Shown: positions 34,970-43,801 of the stretch, piece after piece
Numbering within the stretch: position 1 is the stretch's first letter
How the letters are laid out: every line of letters starts with the position of its first letter
Origin: Bin18 sp965242795
Lineage (GTDB): Bacteria; Desulfobacterota; Binatia; Bin18
Assembly (NCBI GenBank): GCA_965242795.1
Contig: OZ251505.1
Span: 2,728,001 to 2,792,000 of the forward strand
DNA length: 64,000 nucleotides
Direction of reading: 5' to 3'
Translations under genes and position numbers: made by a program
The notes under the pieces: generated by a model
The model's input: only the letters and a program-made list of their open reading frames with translations
Databases searched by the model: none
Told to the model about the DNA's origin: nothing

Positions 34970-35662
34970 ATGCACGTCAACGCCGTCATCGTGGCCGCGG
35001 GAAAAGGCCGCCGCATGCAGCACGACCGGCCCAAGCAGTTTTTGCCTCTGGCCGGCCGGTCCCTGTTGTTGCGGACGCTCGACCGCTTTGCACAGGTTGA
35101 CGTCATCCGGCGTGTGGTCGTGGTCACGTCCGCCGCTGACCAAGCCGAGTGCCGCGCCTTGCTCGACGCCGACGGCCCGCGGACGGTGCCGACCGTGGTG
35201 GTCGAGGGCGGCGCCCGACGTCAGGATTCGGTCCGTTGCGGGTTGGCGGCGATGGACGCCGCGTGCGACATCGTCGCGATCCACGACGCGGCGCGCCCGT
35301 TCGTCGGCGTCGAGGCGATTGCGCACAGCATCCGGGCCGCGGCCGAGACGGGCGCCGCGCTCGTGGCGACGCCGGCGCGCGATACGCTCAAGCGGGTCGG
35401 CCCGGACGGGACCGTCTCCGAGACCCTTTCCCGGCAGGACGTCTGGTTGGCCCAGACGCCGCAGACGTTTCAGGTCGCGCTGATTCGGGAAGCGCACCGG
35501 CTCGCGCAGGAACAGGGCGTCACCGCGACCGACGACGCCGGGCTCGTCGAACGGCTGGGCAGGCCGGTGCGCGTCGTTCCCGGCGACGCGCTGAATTTCA
35601 AGATCACGACCCCGGACGATTTGATGCTGGCCGAAGCGCTGCTGCGGACCCGGTCGGGGTGA
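34970..35662 (+). CDS. ispD: 2-C-methyl-D-erythritol 4-phosphate cytidylyltransferase
   Basis: 230 aa, intact. VNAVIVAAGKGRRMQHDRPKQFLPLAGR is the nucleotidyltransferase opening with the conserved Arg and Lys. VVEGGARRQDSVRCGL, VAIHDAARPFV and LAQTPQTFQVALIREAH are the IspD motifs, and TDDAGLVERLG and NFKITTPDDLMLAEALL complete it. It joins CTP and methylerythritol phosphate in the non-mevalonate isoprenoid pathway in the cytoplasm. It starts 19 bp after the DDN-like gene. Confidence 0.96.
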   Translation: MHVNAVIVAAGKGRRMQHDRPKQFLPLAGRSLLLRTLDRFAQVDVIRRVVVVTSAADQAECRALLDADGPRTVPTVVVEGGARRQDSVRCGLAAMDAACDIVAIHDAARPFVGVEAIAHSIRAAAETGAALVATPARDTLKRVGPDGTVSETLSRQDVWLAQTPQTFQVALIREAHRLAQEQGVTATDDAGLVERLGRPVRVVPGDALNFKITTPDDLMLAEALLRTRSG

Positions 35663-35733
35663 ACCGCCGCAGGGGTGCCGGTCTCCGCGGGGCTTCGGAT
35701 GCGGGCGGGACGCCCGCGTTCCCAGGGGCCACG
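35663..35733. repeat. Repeat pair between ispD and pilT
   Basis: A 19-bp direct repeat GGGGTGCCGGTCTCCGCGG occurs at 35672-35690 and 35744-35762; the second copy encodes the last residues of PilT (AETGTPAA on the minus strand). Between them lies a GCGGGCGGGACGCCCGCG palindrome (35700-35718), the same family as at about 9185. Confidence 0.7.
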
Positions 35734-36807
35734 TTAGGCCGCGGGGGTGCCGGTCTCCGCGGTCTGCCCGAACAGGCGCGGGGTGCGGCTGTGGGTCTGC
35801 GCCTCTTGCGGACTCACGACGCCTCGCCGCACGAGCCCGGTCAGCGCCATGTCTATGGTCTGCATGCCGTCTTTCTGCCCCACCTGCAGGGCGGACGGAA
35901 TCTGGTGAGTCTTGCCCTCGCGGATCAGGCTGCGCACCGCTGGCGTCCCGACCATGATCTCCAACGCCGGGACCCGTCCGCCGCGCACCGCCTTGCACAG
36001 GGTCTGGGTGAGGACGGCTTCCACGGTGTCGGCCAACTGGAGTCGGATTTGCGCCTGCTGAGCCGCGGGAAAGACGTCCACGATGCGGTCGACGGCTTGG
36101 GCGGCACCGGGCGCGTGCAAGGTGCTCAACACCAGATGGCCGGTCTCCGCGGCGGTGAGCGCGAGTTGGATGGTCTCCCGGTCGCGGAGTTCGCCGATCA
36201 GGATCACGTCCGGATCTTCGCGCAGGGCCGCACGGAGGGCGTCGGGAAACGAGCGGGTATGCACGCCGAGTTCGCGTTGGCTGACCAGACACTGCTGCGA
36301 GCGGTGGGCGAACTCGATCGGGTCTTCGACCGTCACGACGTGGCCGAACGTGTGCCGGTTCAGATAATCCAGCATGGCGGCCAGGCTGGTCGATTTGCCC
36401 GAACCGGCCGCCCCGGTCACCAGCACGAGGCCGTGCCGCCGGCGGCAGACGGTCTCCAGCAATTTCGGCAATCCCAACTCCGCGAACGACGCGACCTCGG
36501 TCGGAATCGTCCGAAACACCACGGCTTCACCGCGCTGCTGCCTGAACACGTGCACGCGGAAACGGCCCACCCCGTCCACCGCGCACGAAAAGTCTATGGC
36601 GAGCGTCTCCTGGAAGGCGCGGCGTTGGGCGTCATCCATCAGACCGTGCACCAAGTCGTGCACGGTCTCGCGCGACAGCGGCGCTTCGTCGAGCCTCTGC
36701 AGGTCGCCGTCGAGGCGGATCATGGGTGGCTCGCCGCTGCTCAGGTGCACGTCCGAAACACCGGGGCGGAGCGCACGATGGAGCACGGCGTGGAGGTCTG
36801 TCGTCAT
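35734..36807 (-). CDS. pilT: PilT-type twitching motility ATPase
   Basis: 357 aa. The N-terminal PAS-like part is SDVHLSSGEPPMIRLDGDLQRL. The ATPase core has Walker A TGAAGSGKST, the Asp-box/Walker B region RAALREDPDVILIGELRDRETIQLALTAAETGHLVLSTLHAPGA with the His box, VTVEDPIEFAHR and the PilT-specific AIRxGK-like sequence IREGKTHQIPSALQVGQKDGMQTIDMALTGLV. It retracts type IV pili, which drives twitching and DNA uptake; comEC, comEA and comM elsewhere in the window fit this. No pilU or other pilus gene is adjacent. A 13-base C tract lies 36-48 bases upstream of its start. Confidence 0.93.
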   Translation of the reverse strand: MTTDLHAVLHRALRPGVSDVHLSSGEPPMIRLDGDLQRLDEAPLSRETVHDLVHGLMDDAQRRAFQETLAIDFSCAVDGVGRFRVHVFRQQRGEAVVFRTIPTEVASFAELGLPKLLETVCRRRHGLVLVTGAAGSGKSTSLAAMLDYLNRHTFGHVVTVEDPIEFAHRSQQCLVSQRELGVHTRSFPDALRAALREDPDVILIGELRDRETIQLALTAAETGHLVLSTLHAPGAAQAVDRIVDVFPAAQQAQIRLQLADTVEAVLTQTLCKAVRGGRVPALEIMVGTPAVRSLIREGKTHQIPSALQVGQKDGMQTIDMALTGLVRRGVVSPQEAQTHSRTPRLFGQTAETGTPAA

Positions 36808-37316
36808 GGCGGGCTCCTATCTACCTCAAATCTACGGAGCGACCCCCCCCCCCCCTTGTCAGGGGGGTTTTCCGATTTCCTCCCTGGTACGGGGGGATAC
36901 AGGAGCGTTCCCTGGATATGTGCGTTTTTACATCCGTCTTCCGCACCTGATATGCGTCGGTCGCGCCCCGGACTGTACTGACCTGTACCGCGCTGAACAA
37001 GGCGCTCTCGCGCGGCAGCCGCGGGGAATTGTCTCGATTTGAACCTTACAGCGCCGTGCAGCCCGTAGGGGCAACCCCCTGTGGTTGCCCTGGCGGGGCG
37101 GGGGGAGGGCAACCACAGGGGGTTGCCCCTACACGCGGAGGCCAGTTTCCCCTCGTGTTCCTCGCCTTGCGGACTACACGGAGGCCGGCGTTCAGACAGT
37201 GGAACATGTTCGAACCGAGACGCGCTCTCCCGCGGTCAAGCTAGGCACCCGCGGCCCGCTGTGGTAAGCGGGGCACTTCATCCAACGCGCAATACACCCG
37301 CGGATTCCGCCCTATT
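36808..37316. repeat. Gap with C tract and 27-bp inverted repeat
   Basis: It contains a 13-base C run (36843-36855) and a perfect inverted repeat with 27-bp arms (37064-37090 and 37105-37131) around a 14-nt G-rich loop; the arms begin GTAGGGGCAACCCCC. I see no gene before 37317. Confidence 0.85.
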
Positions 37317-38009
37317 ATGGACAACCGCCGCATCTATCTCATGCGCCACGGGGAAACCCTGTATCAGCGCGTGGCCAACGAGGGCGCACTCGGCAACGGC
37401 ACGCTGACCGAACGCGGACGGGAGCAGATCGTGGCGGCCTCGCTCCTGCTGCGCGGGGTACCGCTGGACGCCATCTACGCCAGCCCGCTGGAGCGCGCTA
37501 CCGAAACGGCCGCCATCATCGCCGAAGAGAAGAACCTGGACGTGCAGGTCGTTCCCGAACTCCGCGAGATCGTCCCGAGCGAGGAAACGGTGACGCATAA
37601 AAATCTGACGCAGATATTCGAGGAGATTCGACGCTTCTTCCAGGCGGACGACGCCGACTGGGACGAACGCTACCTGGGCGGGGAGAGCTTCCGGCAAGTC
37701 CATGCGCGCGCCGGCCGGCTGCTGCGGCGCCTGTTGGACCGCGACGACTGGACCACGCTGCTGCTCGTCGGCCACGGCGGGGTCAACAACGCGCTGCTGG
37801 CCCACGCGACCGGTACGACCGGCGGAAGGATTCTGAACGTCGAACAGGACTTCGGCTGCATCAACGTCATCGACGTGGTCCGCGGCCGCCCGTCTCTGCG
37901 TATGGCCAACTTCACGCTGTACGACCAGCTCAAGATCAACCTGCGCGAACACAGCCTGGACATCATCCTCAAGCTGCTGCGTGACCGGGGCGTCATCGAT
38001 ACCGACTGA
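37317..38009 (+). CDS. Histidine phosphatase superfamily protein (phosphoglycerate-mutase-like)
   Basis: 230 aa. The RHG motif at the N-terminus is IYLMRHGETLYQ, followed by GTLTERGREQI, LDAIYASPLERATETA, ELREI and VGHGGVNNALLAHA with the second catalytic His. These are features of the broad-specificity phosphatase branch. The substrate is unknown. The insert IFEEIRRFFQADDADWDERYLGGESF lengthens the cap. It stands alone after the repeat gap, upstream of the PadR gene. Confidence 0.85.
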   Translation: MDNRRIYLMRHGETLYQRVANEGALGNGTLTERGREQIVAASLLLRGVPLDAIYASPLERATETAAIIAEEKNLDVQVVPELREIVPSEETVTHKNLTQIFEEIRRFFQADDADWDERYLGGESFRQVHARAGRLLRRLLDRDDWTTLLLVGHGGVNNALLAHATGTTGGRILNVEQDFGCINVIDVVRGRPSLRMANFTLYDQLKINLREHSLDIILKLLRDRGVIDTD

Positions 38010-38121
38010 AAGTCGCACCGCGCCAGCGCTTCGGCATCGTCTCCGACCGGACGATTTCGCGGTCGAGAAACCGGCGCGTCCGCGGTCCGAAAAAATCGTC
38101 GGGGAGCCTTGTCATTTTTTC

Positions 38122-38137
38122 TAGTCCACCTAGACTA
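38122..38137. promoter_or_regulatory. Candidate operator upstream of the PadR gene
   Basis: Inverted repeat TAGTC (38122-38126) - 6 bp - GACTA (38133-38137), 29 bases before the PadR start codon, in an AT-rich patch that may also hold the promoter. PadR regulators commonly bind such dyads and repress themselves. Confidence 0.4.
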
Positions 38138-38165
38138 ATCGAGACTCGCGGCAGAGAACCGGAGC

Positions 38166-38762
38166 ATGAGTGCCACCCTCGTCATCCTGGGCTTGTTGTC
38201 GGAAAAGCCCTCGCACGGCTACCAATTGCAGCAGGAGGCCAAACGCCGGGTGTACGACAGGTACATCAACATGAGCGGCGGCTCGCTGTACTACAACCTG
38301 GGACGACTCGAACGGGCCGGCTACGTCGCCAAGAGCGATCTCGAACAACAGGGCCGCTACCCCGTGCGCCAAGTCTATCGCATCACCTCCAAGGGCCGCG
38401 AGCATTTCCGCCACGAATTGCTGCGCCTGTTGTTCGACACCGAAGAACGCGAAAAAAAGATCTACGATCCGTTGAACGCGGCGCTGGCCTTCGGGCATTT
38501 TCTCGACGCCGCGGAGCTGCGCGAGGGGTTGCAGCGGCATCTGGATTGGGCACGCCAGCGGCTCGCCTGGATCGGGGAGCAGCAGGCGTATTGGGCGGCC
38601 CGGCCGACGACCATGCTGGTACACACCAAACTCATCGAACACGGCCTCCGGCGGTTCCGCGCCGAGGTGGCGTGGCTCGAACAGTTCCTGGACGAACTAG
38701 CAGCCTCTACCGGCCGGGAGGAAGACACGAATCCGACGCTTGACGTCGCGGCGGCGGAATAG
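38166..38762 (+). CDS. PadR-family transcriptional regulator
   Basis: 198 aa. The winged helix-turn-helix (about 1-80) is LVILGLLSEKPSHGYQLQQEAKRR, SGGSLYYNLGRLERAGYVAKSD and RQVYRITSKGREHF. The C-terminal Vir-type helical region (about 95-190) mediates dimerisation. PadR proteins are usually repressors responding to small phenolics or drugs. The gene is 67 bp upstream of the ExbB-ExbD-VWA-TPR operon on the same strand, so it may control that operon and itself. Confidence 0.9.
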   Translation: MSATLVILGLLSEKPSHGYQLQQEAKRRVYDRYINMSGGSLYYNLGRLERAGYVAKSDLEQQGRYPVRQVYRITSKGREHFRHELLRLLFDTEEREKKIYDPLNAALAFGHFLDAAELREGLQRHLDWARQRLAWIGEQQAYWAARPTTMLVHTKLIEHGLRRFRAEVAWLEQFLDELAASTGREEDTNPTLDVAAAE

Positions 38763-38829
38763 GAATCTGCCGGCTGGGGCGAAAGCGACGCCACGTACCA
38801 GCATAATAAGTCGAAGAGGAGGGCTCAGC

Positions 38830-39474
38830 GTGGAAGGGATAAGCGTTCTCGATATGATCCAGCAGGGATGGTACATCACGTACCCCCTCATCATAATGTC
38901 GGTCGTCGTCATCACCATCATCTTCGAGCGGATCTTCGCCCTGCGCGGGCTCATCGGGGGGACCATCCAACTGGCCGGCGGCCTCGTCGGCGCCTTGCAG
39001 AAGGGCGACTTCCGGGTCGCCCTGGACTCGGCCGAGGAACAGCACGACAAGCCGGCCGGCCGGATCTTCCGTGACGTGATCGCGCAACAAGAGGGCGAGA
39101 GTCTGGAGTATCTGTCCGAGGTCATCGAGGACCGCCGCTTCGAGGAGGTCGAGGCGCTCAAGGGCAGCATCTGGGTGTTGGGCACCGTCGGCGTCAGCGC
39201 GCCGTTCATCGGCCTGTTGGGCACGGTGATCGGGATCATCAAATCGTTCCAGAGCATGGCGGTCGAGGGCAGCGGCGGCTTCGCGATCGTGGCCGGCGGC
39301 ATCTCCGAGGCTCTGGTCGCCACGGCGCTGGGGCTGGCGGTCGCCATCGTCGCAGTGATCTTCTACAACTATTTCCATACCAGGCTGGAACGCATCGAGG
39401 CCGCGGTGACGATCGGTTCCGACCGGGTGTTGGAAGCCATCCGACTCGGGAGAAAAGCTCATGGGAATGGCTAG
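38830..39474 (+). CDS. exbB: ExbB/TolQ-type proton channel protein (copy 1)
   Basis: 214 aa from GTG 38830 behind AAGAGGAGGGCT. Three membrane segments: YITYPLIIMSVVVITIIFERIFAL (about 15-38), then the conserved MotA/TolQ/ExbB block GSIWVLGTVGVSAPFIGLLGTVIGIIKSFQSM, and AGGISEALVATALGLAVAIVAVIFYNYF. The threonine/glycine-rich helices and the L-G-T-V-x-G motif form the proton path with ExbD. It starts an operon with overlapping exbD and the VWA gene. Confidence 0.93.
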   Translation: MEGISVLDMIQQGWYITYPLIIMSVVVITIIFERIFALRGLIGGTIQLAGGLVGALQKGDFRVALDSAEEQHDKPAGRIFRDVIAQQEGESLEYLSEVIEDRRFEEVEALKGSIWVLGTVGVSAPFIGLLGTVIGIIKSFQSMAVEGSGGFAIVAGGISEALVATALGLAVAIVAVIFYNYFHTRLERIEAAVTIGSDRVLEAIRLGRKAHGNG

Positions 39475-39880
39475 CCCGCGCAAGAAGAGCGGCAGCGGCT
39501 CGGACATCATGGCCGAGATCAACATCACGCCGCTGACCGACATCTTCCTGGTGCTACTCATCATCTTCATGGTGACCAGCGTGGCGATGGTCCAGTCCGG
39601 GGCGGAGATCAACCTGCCCGAAGTACAGGAGACCGAATCCGAGCCGCGGCAGATCGTGATTACGGTCACCCCCCAGAAGGAAATCTTCGTCAACGCGACA
39701 CCGGTCACCATGGCCGACCTCGAACTCACCGTCCGGCAACTCGTCACCGCGAAACCCGACGTGCCGGTCGTGCTGGAAGGCGACAAGGACGTGATTCTCG
39801 GCGAGGCGGTCCGCATTCTGTCCATTGCGCAGCGTGCCGGCGCGGCCCAGGTCGCGATCGCCGCCAGACAGGGAAGCTGA
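39461..39880 (+). CDS. exbD: ExbD/TolR-type protein (copy 1)
   Basis: 139 aa. MAEINITPLTDIFLVLLIIFMVTSVAMV contains the single membrane helix with the proton-carrying Asp of the P-L-x-D motif (about residues 25-45). The periplasmic part ends with RILSIAQRAGAAQVAIAAR. It overlaps the end of exbB by 14 bp and so is translationally coupled. It pairs with ExbB to convert proton-motive force into motion of a partner, here possibly the VWA protein encoded next. Confidence 0.92.
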   Translation: MGMASPRKKSGSGSDIMAEINITPLTDIFLVLLIIFMVTSVAMVQSGAEINLPEVQETESEPRQIVITVTPQKEIFVNATPVTMADLELTVRQLVTAKPDVPVVLEGDKDVILGEAVRILSIAQRAGAAQVAIAARQGS

Positions 39881-39950
39881 GCGTGGAAGTGATCCGGATG
39901 CCCTCCCCGCGGGTAGGGGGGTGTCGGAGATAAAGGGAAGAGAAATCGCG

Positions 39951-41186
39951 ATGGCTTCACCTCCGGAAACGAACGCCCCGACTCCGCTGGAACGCAAGGT
40001 TCAGGAGGACCTGTGGATCCACCGGAGCGGCGGGTTCGGCAAGAACGCGCGCTGGTTCGCTTTCTCCACGGCCGCCCACATTCTGATCCTGTCGCTGTTC
40101 GCGACGACCGCGGTCACCATCGCGGTGAACGAGCAGGATCTGATCAAGGTCAAGGCACTCCCCCTGTCGCACGAAGAGTTGGAGGCGCTGGCCGAGGACG
40201 AGTTGCCCGACGACTGGGAAGGCGAGCCGTCGCTGGAGGACATCCCCGGCATTCTGACGATGGAGGACTTGGCGCCCAACCGGGCGCGGCCCACCGGTCC
40301 GGCATCGACCGGCCCGCTGCAGGCGCCGATTCAACGCGCGTCCGTGCCGCTCTTCTCCGGCATCGGGCCGGTCACCATCGAAGTGCAGCGCACGGACAAC
40401 GTCTTCTCCGGCATCGACACCCAACTCAGCGGCCTCGTCGGCGCCGGCGACCTGGGCGGCGGTGGGGGGTTCGGCGACTACGGCCGCGGGCTGCGCAAGG
40501 TCGGCCTGGACGTGGCGCTCGTCATCGACGCGACCGACAGCATGCAGTTCGTGATCGACTCGGTCCGCGACCGCCTGAGCCGCCTGGTCACGCTGTTGCG
40601 CAAGCTGGTGCCCACCTCGCGCATCGGCATCGTGGCCTACCGCGACAAGGGCGAAGAATACGTCACCAAGTGGGTCGATCTGAGCTTCTCCACGCCCAAG
40701 CTCAAGGGCTTCCTCGCCAACATGCAGGCCGACGGCGGCGGCGACTGGCCCGAGGCGATCTACGAGGGGCTGGACGCCGCGGTGCACGACCTGAGTTGGC
40801 GCAAACGCTCGCGGCGCGTGGTCATCATCGCGGCCGGCTCGCCCCCGCACCCGGAGAGCATGGGCAGCGTGTTGGGCTTGGCGCAGGGGTTTCAGTCGCG
40901 CGGCGGCGTGGTCAGCGTCATGGACCTCGCCGACAAGATGCACGAAGACTTCGAGTACGCGTTGTGGGAGCGGACCGGAAAGATCATGAAGGTCGCCTTC
41001 GAGCCCACGCCGCTACCCGGCTTCTACCGCGACTTCCGCAACACCATGGCCTCGGTCGCGCAGGCCGGCGGAGGGGACTTCATCCCGCTGACCGAGGAGC
41101 GCGCGCTGACCAGGAACATCATCATCATGACGTTCGGCTCGCGTTGGGAAGTCGAAATGGCCAAATACCTACGCGATTTGGAGTAG
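39951..41186 (+). CDS. Single-span periplasmic protein with VWA domain, TonB-like N-terminus
   Basis: 411 aa. A cytoplasmic lead is followed by one transmembrane helix (about residues 33-52, WFAFSTAAHILILSLFATTA), an acidic segment (LEALAEDELPDDWEGEPSLEDIPG), a Gly-rich linker (AGDLGGGGGFGDYG) and a von Willebrand A domain (about 185-405) with MIDAS VIDATDSMQF (D-x-T-D-S), IVAYRDKGEEY and GGGDWPEAIYEGLDAAV. The N-in topology after an ExbB/ExbD pair resembles TonB or TolA, with a VWA replacing the usual C-terminal domain. The function is unknown and the partner is not in the family databases I know of. Confidence 0.75.
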   Translation: MASPPETNAPTPLERKVQEDLWIHRSGGFGKNARWFAFSTAAHILILSLFATTAVTIAVNEQDLIKVKALPLSHEELEALAEDELPDDWEGEPSLEDIPGILTMEDLAPNRARPTGPASTGPLQAPIQRASVPLFSGIGPVTIEVQRTDNVFSGIDTQLSGLVGAGDLGGGGGFGDYGRGLRKVGLDVALVIDATDSMQFVIDSVRDRLSRLVTLLRKLVPTSRIGIVAYRDKGEEYVTKWVDLSFSTPKLKGFLANMQADGGGDWPEAIYEGLDAAVHDLSWRKRSRRVVIIAAGSPPHPESMGSVLGLAQGFQSRGGVVSVMDLADKMHEDFEYALWERTGKIMKVAFEPTPLPGFYRDFRNTMASVAQAGGGDFIPLTEERALTRNIIIMTFGSRWEVEMAKYLRDLE

Positions 41187-41192
41187 TACGGC

Positions 41193-43751
41193 GTGACCGC
41201 GGCCCGCTTTTTCTTTCCCCTCTTCCCCGGATCGAGTCCGGGGCAGGCTCCAACCCTCTCCCACCAGGGGAGAGGGAGTGTATCCGTTCTTTCTCCCTCC
41301 GAGAAAAGGAAGCAGACGTCCCCTCCCCCCTCGTGGGGGAGGGCTAGGGAGAGGGGGCCGCGGAGATCAGCATCAATCGTCGCCCTCCTGTGCCTGACCC
41401 TGAGCCTCGCCGCCCCGGCCCCTGCGGCGACCGTGTCCGAACTCACGTCCCGCGCCACCCAAGCGCGCAATCAAGCCGACGCCCTCGAACGCGACGACTG
41501 GAACGCCGAAGCCAAGCTGCAGGCCATCCAACTGCTCGGCCCCGTGGCGTTGGAGTTCATCGCCCTGCCGAATCTGGCCGGTGAGGTGAAGACCGACGCG
41601 GGCCGGCGCGCGATACGCCGTGTGTACGATCTGCTGCACACCCCGCTGAACGATATCTACCAGACGAGCTTCGGGCGGCTCGACCGGATGACCAAGGACG
41701 TCATCGAACGGGACGGCGACCTCGAAGCCCTGTACGACTCGCAGGCGTATCTCGGCGAGCAGGGCGTGGCATCGCGCGCGCTCTATTTTCTGAACTGGCT
41801 CAACTACATCGGCTCGTTCACGTTCCAGGACACCGAGAAGAAGAACGAACTCCTGACCGCGGCCATGAACGGGTTCGGCGAGTTCGCGGTCGGGGAGCAC
41901 GCCTCCAAGCTCAAGAACGAGAGCCTGTTCGGCCGGGCGTTGAGCGAGCGCGAACTCCAGAAGTTCGACTGGGCGATCCGCGATTTCGAACTCCTCCTCC
42001 AACAGCCGGGCCTCACGACCCAGATGATGCGCAAGGCGCAACACGCGCTGGACCAGACCCGCCGTTACGCCAAACGCGCCGACCGCACGCCGCCCTCCTC
42101 GGACGCGCTGGCGCAGGCCCGGTTCCAGCAGGCCAAGGCCATCGCCAAACAGAGCCGCAACGCGACCGGCCAAAAGCGCCGCACCCTGCGCGGACAACTG
42201 CTCGGCTTGCTGCTCGAACTGCGCAAGGCCGGCGGCAAATGGAAGGACCGCGCCCAGGCGCTGGCCGACGCCGAACTCGACCGCGAGGAAACCCTCGCCC
42301 TCGTCGAACAGGAGTTTCCGTTTCCGCCGTGGCTGGAAGCCAAGGCGCACATGCAGAAACGCCGATTCGCCAAGGCCGTGCCGCTGCTCGAAGCCGTGCT
42401 GGCCTCGGACGACCCGAACGCCGCGGTGTTCAAGGCCGATGCGGAGTATTATCTCGGTGTCGGTCTGTACGAGCAGCGGCGCTACCGGCGCGCGATGGCG
42501 CAATTCGACGCGGTGCTGAACGCGGACGGACGGACGCCCCACGCCGCGGACGCGACCTATTTCCGCTTCAAGGCCGCGGAAGCGTTGTACGCCGGCAACC
42601 AGAGCGATGCGAACGCGAAGCGGTACGTTCAGGCGATCGGCGACTTCATCCGCGGCTATCCCAAGCACCGTTCCATCTACGAGGCCCACTTCCGGCTGGG
42701 CGAGTATCGTCAGGAACGCGGCGACTATCTGGCCGCGGCCGCGGCCTACGACAAAATCCGCGGGGCGCCGGCGTTTCGCGTGCGCGCCGACTACGCCACC
42801 CTGCAATCCTATTTCGAGGTGCTGCACGCCATCGAAGACGGCGACACCGGCAACGGACTGAGCGAAGCCGACGTGCGGGCGCGCATCGGCCGCAGTCTGG
42901 ACGCCTATTGGAAGCACAGCGCGCGATTGGCCGAACGCAGTCCCACACTCGCCCAGCGGGCACCGTACAACGAATATCCGGGCAAGGTCAGCGTGATGCA
43001 CGCCGTCCATCTCAGCCACGACATGGACGCCAACGCTGAGCGGATCGTGTCGCTCCTGAGCGGCTTCGAGGATCAGTATCCGAAGCAGCCCGAGGCGTTC
43101 GAGACCGTGGCGCGTACCCGGCTCGTCGCGTTGCAGAAGACCGGCCGCTACGAGGAGTTGGAACGCGACGTCGAGAAGATGTTCGACCGCTTCCTGCCGG
43201 AGACCCGGACCGAACTCGTGGCCGGGTTGGACGGCATTTTGGAGAAAGACATCCGCACCCTCCGACGCGCAGGCGACACGGCGAACGAACAGGCCGCCAA
43301 ACGGACCCTGGCGCGCCTGCACGAAGCGTGGCTGGAGAACGGCGGGGAGTTCGCCGAAGACGAATCGCCCGACCGCTTCCGCTACGACTTGGCGCAGTTG
43401 TACCTCGACACCCGGCAATACGAGAAAGCCGAGGCGATCTACACCCGACTCGAACAGGATCAGGGACCGTACTCGATCGTCTCGACCGTGGGCTTGGCGC
43501 GGATCGCCGAGGCGCGCGGCGACACGGAACGCGCATTGTCGCTGTGGCAGGCGATGCTGCAACACACCCAGGTGGGCGAGCCGCTCTGGTTCCGGGGCAC
43601 CTTCGAGGCGGCCCGCCTGAACGACACGACCGGCAACCCCGACCAAGCCTGCAAGACCGTGAACGGCGCCCAGAAGATGTTGAACCGGCTCGGCGACCGG
43701 AACCTCAAGACCAAAATCCAGGCCCTCGCCAGCCAGACCTGCGGCGCGTAG
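41193..43751 (+). CDS. Exported TPR-repeat protein with repeat-derived N-terminal extension
   Basis: 852 aa from GTG 41193, 6 bp after the VWA gene. A hydrophobic signal core SIVALLCLTLSLAAPAPAA occurs only at residues about 60-78. The stretch before it (about 3-58) is encoded by two palindromic repeat copies and reads Pro/Gly/Ser/Arg-rich. Downstream are several tetratricopeptide-like helices, e.g. DAEYYLGVGLYEQRRYRRAMAQFDAVLNADG, YEAHFRLGEYRQERGDYLAAAAAYDKI and RYDLAQLYLDTRQYEKAEAIYTRLEQ. It is predicted periplasmic. As the last gene of the ExbB-ExbD-VWA set, it may be a scaffold for that complex. Confidence 0.7.
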   Translation: MTAARFFFPLFPGSSPGQAPTLSHQGRGSVSVLSPSEKRKQTSPPPSWGRARERGPRRSASIVALLCLTLSLAAPAPAATVSELTSRATQARNQADALERDDWNAEAKLQAIQLLGPVALEFIALPNLAGEVKTDAGRRAIRRVYDLLHTPLNDIYQTSFGRLDRMTKDVIERDGDLEALYDSQAYLGEQGVASRALYFLNWLNYIGSFTFQDTEKKNELLTAAMNGFGEFAVGEHASKLKNESLFGRALSERELQKFDWAIRDFELLLQQPGLTTQMMRKAQHALDQTRRYAKRADRTPPSSDALAQARFQQAKAIAKQSRNATGQKRRTLRGQLLGLLLELRKAGGKWKDRAQALADAELDREETLALVEQEFPFPPWLEAKAHMQKRRFAKAVPLLEAVLASDDPNAAVFKADAEYYLGVGLYEQRRYRRAMAQFDAVLNADGRTPHAADATYFRFKAAEALYAGNQSDANAKRYVQAIGDFIRGYPKHRSIYEAHFRLGEYRQERGDYLAAAAAYDKIRGAPAFRVRADYATLQSYFEVLHAIEDGDTGNGLSEADVRARIGRSLDAYWKHSARLAERSPTLAQRAPYNEYPGKVSVMHAVHLSHDMDANAERIVSLLSGFEDQYPKQPEAFETVARTRLVALQKTGRYEELERDVEKMFDRFLPETRTELVAGLDGILEKDIRTLRRAGDTANEQAAKRTLARLHEAWLENGGEFAEDESPDRFRYDLAQLYLDTRQYEKAEAIYTRLEQDQGPYSIVSTVGLARIAEARGDTERALSLWQAMLQHTQVGEPLWFRGTFEAARLNDTTGNPDQACKTVNGAQKMLNRLGDRNLKTKIQALASQTCGA
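41251..41359. repeat. Two GGGAGAGGG palindromes inside the TPR gene's 5' end
   Basis: Copies at about 41251-41280 and 41320-41359 of the same palindromic family seen at 2503, 5175, 5403 and elsewhere. Both are read through in frame by the TPR gene, and the frame stays open across each. Confidence 0.8.
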
Positions 43752-43801
43752 CGGAGCCCGCCGTCCATTGCCGCCGCCTGATCCGTACGAGACGGAAGCC
43801 C

